NCBI GenBank assembly: GCA_029552545.1
Contig: JAKPDO010000043.1
Span: 62,001 to 126,000, forward strand
Source: Planctomycetota bacterium
Lineage (GTDB): Bacteria; Planctomycetota; Phycisphaerae; Sedimentisphaerales; Anaerohalosphaeraceae
Direction of reading: 5' to 3'
Length of the DNA: 64,000 nt
Of this stretch, positions 60,928 to 64,000 are shown piece by piece (position 1 is the first letter of the stretch; every line of letters begins with the position of its first letter). A program made the position numbers and the translations under genes. The notes beneath the pieces are model-generated. The model did not search any database, was not told the origin of the DNA, and saw only the letters and a list, made by a program, of their open reading frames with translations.

Positions 60928-62373
60928 ATGATGGGCAAAAAGCCGGTTATTTTGGTTGCCGATGAGGAGCGCCAGCATGCGGATGCGCTGGAGGGACTCT
61001 TTTTGGATTCCATTCAGGTCCTCTGGGTACAGACAACCCGCCAAGCCCTTGATGCTCTCCAAAATGAGGGGCTTTGTTTGGTGATTTGCGATTTGAACCT
61101 CAACGGGGGGACGGATGGTTTTGTTCTTCTGGAAGCGGTCAAGGTCCGTCGTGCTGCTGTTCCGGTTGTCATTACCTCTTCTTCCCCTACGATTGAGACC
61201 TGCAAACAGGCCATGCGGCGGGGGGCCTGGGATTATCTGGCCAAACCGGTGCCTCCGGAGCAGCTGCGGACTCTGGTCGAGCAGGCCGTCCCCGGTATCC
61301 TGCAGACAAAAGTAGTTGATGATTTTGTCTTCCCCGGTGTGCACAGCCGGAGCCCTCTGATGCAGAGTGTCTATCGCATCCTTCGCCGCGTTGCCCCGAC
61401 GGATTTGAGTGTGCTGATTGAAGGGGAATCCGGGACAGGCAAGGAGCTGACCGCGAGGGCTCTTCACGAAAATTCGCGTCGTAAGGACGGACCTTTCTGT
61501 CCAATCAATTGTGCAGGTCTGGCGGAGACGCTTCTGGAAAGTGAACTTTTCGGTCATGTAAAAGGGGCTTTCACGGGGGCCACCGGCGACAGAAAGGGAC
61601 TTTTCCAGATTGCCGATGGAGGAACACTTTTTCTGGACGAAATCGGGGATATGCCTTTGCCAATGCAGGCCAAGCTGCTGCGGGTTCTCGAGGATGGAAT
61701 CATTCGTCCCGTCGGAGCCAGCCATTCTATTGTTGTGGATGTTCGGGTGATCAGTGCAACCAATCATGACCTGGCGGCACTGGTGGAGCAAAAAAAATTT
61801 CGTCAGGATTTGTATTTCCGCATCAAAGAGGCGGCTGTTACGCTTCCTCCTCTTCGAAAGCGTCCGCAGGACATCCCGGAACTGTTCGGGTATTTTCTCA
61901 AGGAGGCGTGTGAAGACACCGGACGGGATATTCACCTGATTACGGAACCGGCTATGCGGGCGCTGATGGCTTATTCCTGGCCGGGGAATATCCGTCAGTT
62001 GAGAAATGTCGTGCGGACAATGGTTGTGATGTGTGAGAAAGATATCCTGGATTTGCAGGATTTGCCGCCGGAGATTTCCCGTCTCAAACAGCTGGAAGCT
62101 CCTTCGCCGACTTCATATACAGATGAAGGAGGTCTGGTGGAGTTGGACAAAAAAGAGAAAGAGCCGATTGTTTTGAATGCCTTTTCGGCCGGAGCTGCCG
62201 AAGGCGGCGACTCGTTTTTCAGGGAGATGGCGGGCAAATCACTGGAGGAGGTCGAACGCGAACACATCCGGCGAACGCTCGAAATGACCGGACATAATCG
62301 CGCTGAAGCGGCGCGTATCCTGAAAATCGGAGAACGCACGCTTTACCGAAAAATCAAGGAGTACAATCTATAA
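60928..62373 (+). CDS. Sigma-54-dependent response regulator, NtrC family
   Basis: 481 aa. Receiver domain with phospho-acceptor Asp55 ([14 protein letters not shown]) and acidic start VADEE. AAA+ domain (about 135-365) with Walker A GESGTGKE, the sigma-54 contact GAFTGA (in [12 protein letters not shown]), [13 protein letters not shown] and RLREDLYFR-like RQDLYFRI. C-terminal Fis-type HTH ([34 protein letters not shown]). It should activate sigma-54 promoters on phosphorylation. The partner kinase is not in the window. ATG at 60928 or 60931; 14 bases after the cold-shock gene. Confidence 0.94.
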   Translation: MMGKKPVILVADEERQHADALEGLFLDSIQVLWVQTTRQALDALQNEGLCLVICDLNLNGGTDGFVLLEAVKVRRAAVPVVITSSSPTIETCKQAMRRGAWDYLAKPVPPEQLRTLVEQAVPGILQTKVVDDFVFPGVHSRSPLMQSVYRILRRVAPTDLSVLIEGESGTGKELTARALHENSRRKDGPFCPINCAGLAETLLESELFGHVKGAFTGATGDRKGLFQIADGGTLFLDEIGDMPLPMQAKLLRVLEDGIIRPVGASHSIVVDVRVISATNHDLAALVEQKKFRQDLYFRIKEAAVTLPPLRKRPQDIPELFGYFLKEACEDTGRDIHLITEPAMRALMAYSWPGNIRQLRNVVRTMVVMCEKDILDLQDLPPEISRLKQLEAPSPTSYTDEGGLVELDKKEKEPIVLNAFSAGAAEGGDSFFREMAGKSLEEVEREHIRRTLEMTGHNRAEAARILKIGERTLYRKIKEYNL

Positions 62374-63387
62374 ATCCCGCTCGACGGCTTGAGCGACTTT
62401 CCTGAGTCGGACCATCAGTTGAGTCAGCACTTCCGGTGTGATCGATTGGGCTCCATCCGAGAGCGCATGTTCAGGGTCAGGATGACACTCGATAAGCAGA
62501 CCGTCGGCACCTGCGGCAACGGCGGCTAAACACATAGAAGGAACCATATAAGCATGTCCTGTACCGTGAGAAGGGTCAACGACAATCGGCAGGTGGGTCC
62601 GCTCCCGCAGGGCGGGAATAATCGCCAGCGGCAGTGTGTTGCGAACATAGGTTTCAAATGTGCGGATACCTCGTTCACAAAGAATCACATTGGGATTGCC
62701 GGCATTGATAATATACTCGGCGGCCAGAAGAAACTCATCCAGTGTGGCGCTCATTCCTCGTTTGAGCAAAACCGGTTTTTTCGTTTGGCCAATCGCTTCC
62801 AGCAGCGGATAATGCTGCATATTGCGGGCACCGATTTGCAGAACATCGGCCACCGGAAGAATCTCTTCGATTTGTTCCAAACCAACCACTTCGGTTACAA
62901 TGGCCAATCCAGTCTCCTGTCTGGCTTCTGCAAGCAGTTCCAGCCCCTTTTTGCCGAGCCCCTGGTGGCTGTAGGGGCTGGTGCGGGGCTTGAAGGCGCC
63001 TCCGCGAAAGCCGATACATCCGGCTGCGGCGGCCTGACGGGCGGTCTGAAGAACCTGCTCGCGGCTTTCTACAGCGCAGGGACCGGCGATGACGCCGATT
63101 TTTGTTCCCCCGATAGGAAATTGTTTTGGACCAATGGAGATAACGGTGCGTTCTTTTTTGACTTCGAGAGAAGCCATTTTGTAAGGGGCCAGAATCGGCA
63201 CAATCTTTTCCACCATCGGTGCATTTTCAATGGCTCCCTTGTCCACGGCCCGTTTATCGCCCAGACAGGCAATTACGGTACGATCTGTGCCGTAAATAAT
63301 ATGTTCTTTCAGCCCGTACTCTCGGACTAATTTAACGACGTGCTGAATATGGGCTTCTGATGCCCCTGGTTTCATTACAACAATCAT
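62368..63387 (-). CDS. aroF: 3-deoxy-7-phosphoheptulonate synthase (type I-beta)
   Basis: 339 aa. First step of the shikimate pathway: PEP plus erythrose 4-phosphate. An N-terminal ferredoxin-like regulatory domain (about 1-75, [21 protein letters not shown]) is followed by the KDO8PS-like barrel: [67 protein letters not shown]. The fused ACT-like domain suggests feedback inhibition, as in the Thermotoga enzyme. Its end overlaps that of the convergent NtrC-type gene by 6 bases. GGAAAG upstream of the ATG. Confidence 0.96.
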   Translation of the reverse strand: MIVVMKPGASEAHIQHVVKLVREYGLKEHIIYGTDRTVIACLGDKRAVDKGAIENAPMVEKIVPILAPYKMASLEVKKERTVISIGPKQFPIGGTKIGVIAGPCAVESREQVLQTARQAAAAGCIGFRGGAFKPRTSPYSHQGLGKKGLELLAEARQETGLAIVTEVVGLEQIEEILPVADVLQIGARNMQHYPLLEAIGQTKKPVLLKRGMSATLDEFLLAAEYIINAGNPNVILCERGIRTFETYVRNTLPLAIIPALRERTHLPIVVDPSHGTGHAYMVPSMCLAAVAAGADGLLIECHPDPEHALSDGAQSITPEVLTQLMVRLRKVAQAVERDL

Positions 63388-63429
63388 ATTGTTTTTCTTT
63401 CCGGAATCGTGAACGCTTAAGAAAAAGGA

Positions 63430-63458
63430 AATCTAACATCCGCAGAAAGTTTTTTCAA
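63430..63458 (-). promoter_or_regulatory. Promoter of aroF
   Basis: Minus strand TTGAAA (63453-63458), 17 bases, TAGATT (63430-63435), 42 bases before the ATG. Confidence 0.6.
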
Positions 63459-63481
63459 GGAAGCAAAAGATTAGAAAGATT

Positions 63482-63510
63482 TTGACCCTGACATCTCCGC
63501 AGGATAAAAT
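63482..63510 (+). promoter_or_regulatory. Promoter of the metallophosphoesterase gene
   Basis: TTGACC (63482-63487), 17 bases, TAAAAT (63505-63510), 24 bases before the GTG. Confidence 0.65.
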
Positions 63511-63534
63511 CCTGAATAAAAGAGCGGGGTTACT

Positions 63535-64000
63535 GTGAAACTTTTATTGTTGGCAGATTTGCATAACAGGGTTGAGGGACTGGAAGCCATTGCGGGGGGA
63601 TATGATGCAGTGCTTTTGGCGGGAGATATCGCCAATTTCGGGGGATTAGAAAAAGCAGAGCAAATACTCACTATTCTGGAGAAGCATTGTCCGCTCATCT
63701 TGGGGGTTTTAGGGAATTGTGACCCTTCGGGTGTTGAAGATTTGCTGCAGGAGAGGGGGGCGTTGTTGGACGGAAAAGTTGTAGAACATCAGAATTTTAA
63801 CTTTGCAGGGATAAGTGGAACGGAGCCGTCTGCATTTAATCGGGAAAAAGAGTATCCCAATTCTCCATTTCTAAAGAGTCTTCCAACAATAAAATCCGTT
63901 TTGAAGCCGAACAGCCCCTTCGTATTTGTTTCCCATCAGCCCCCATTCAATACATCTGTAGATAAGTTTGCACGAGGTCAGCATACGGGAAGCCGTGCTA
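63535..64000 (+). CDS. Metallophosphoesterase, 3'-truncated by window edge
   Basis: 155 codons visible with no stop. Calcineurin-like motifs: KLLLLADLHNR (metal Asp and His), LLAGDIANFG (Asp), GVLGNCDPSG (Asn) and FVSHQPPFNT (His), in the right order and spacing. A cytosolic phosphodiesterase or phosphatase is likely; the substrate is unknown. GTG start at 63535: an in-frame stop at 63517 excludes longer forms and GCGGGG stands 6-7 bases upstream. It is close to, and divergent from, aroF. Confidence 0.87.
   Translation, partial: MKLLLLADLHNRVEGLEAIAGGYDAVLLAGDIANFGGLEKAEQILTILEKHCPLILGVLGNCDPSGVEDLLQERGALLDGKVVEHQNFNFAGISGTEPSAFNREKEYPNSPFLKSLPTIKSVLKPNSPFVFVSHQPPFNTSVDKFARGQHTGSRA

Noticed and set aside
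1-64000. CRISPR arrays, transposases, integrases, phage genes, toxin-antitoxin pairs
   Set aside because: Looked for and not seen; no regularly spaced repeats and no recombinase or IS-type gene on either strand.

Overview
The window looks like chromosome of an anaerobic, polysaccharide-degrading planctomycete, most likely Phycisphaerae/Sedimentisphaerales-like. This rests on a Rhodopirellula/Verrucomicrobium-type ECF sigma factor paired with a FecR protein, a [10 protein letters not shown] pseudopilin with an H-X9-DG-like tail, a secreted protein ending in a single dockerin-like repeat, many secreted glycoside hydrolases, and heme synthesis by the siroheme route typical of anaerobes. The lineage is inferred from gene content, not from a marker tree. 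Genes are packed tightly, often with ATGA overlaps, and no gene-free stretch exceeds about 250 bases.

Region by region. 1-7.4 kb: an overlapping operon, hemA (cut by the left edge), hemC, a cobA-hemD fusion, ahbC, hemB, ahbD and a fused ahbA-ahbB. It covers most of the path from Glu-tRNA to heme through siroheme. 7.4-13.0 kb: a secreted sialate-O-acetylesterase-type esterase, divergent from a three-gene sugar ABC transporter. 13.0-20.3 kb (minus strand): a TonB-dependent receptor and a MacAB/TolC-like export operon. 20.5-26.5 kb: dprA, then a GH31 alpha-xylosidase and a GH74 xyloglucanase-like enzyme, a likely xyloglucan pair. 26.5-30.6 kb: gatC, a secreted alpha/beta hydrolase, gatA and gatB. 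30.8-37.9 kb: two very large secreted proteins (beta-helix plus C-terminal domain; BNR propeller plus six-hairpin glycosidase), then tadA.

38.0-43.3 kb: an AT-richer block with ECF sigma factor, membrane FecR protein with an NPCBM-like tail, multidomain dockerin-like secreted protein and pseudopilin, each of the last two followed by a strong terminator. 43.4-43.65 kb: tRNA-Ser(GGA), directly followed by a 158-bp element that ends in a copy of the tRNA 3' end and folds into nested perfect stems. This is the most unusual feature of the window. 43.7-52.4 kb: esterase, GH78 rhamnosidase-like enzyme, secreted nuclease, tRNA-Asp(GTC), DJ-1/PfpI protein, a second GH31 with PA14 domain, and a YbhB-type protein.

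52.4-64.0 kb: mostly housekeeping and regulatory genes: an FHA-GAF protein, rsmD, a small receiver protein, an RluB-type pseudouridine synthase, a membrane coiled-coil protein with a BRCT-like tail, nnrE, rpsO-pnp, a cold-shock-domain protein, an NtrC-type regulator, DAHP synthase, and a metallophosphoesterase cut by the right edge. Sigma-70-like promoters (TTGNNN, 16-19 bases, TANNNT) can be read upstream of many of these. Two of them leave almost no 5' leader.
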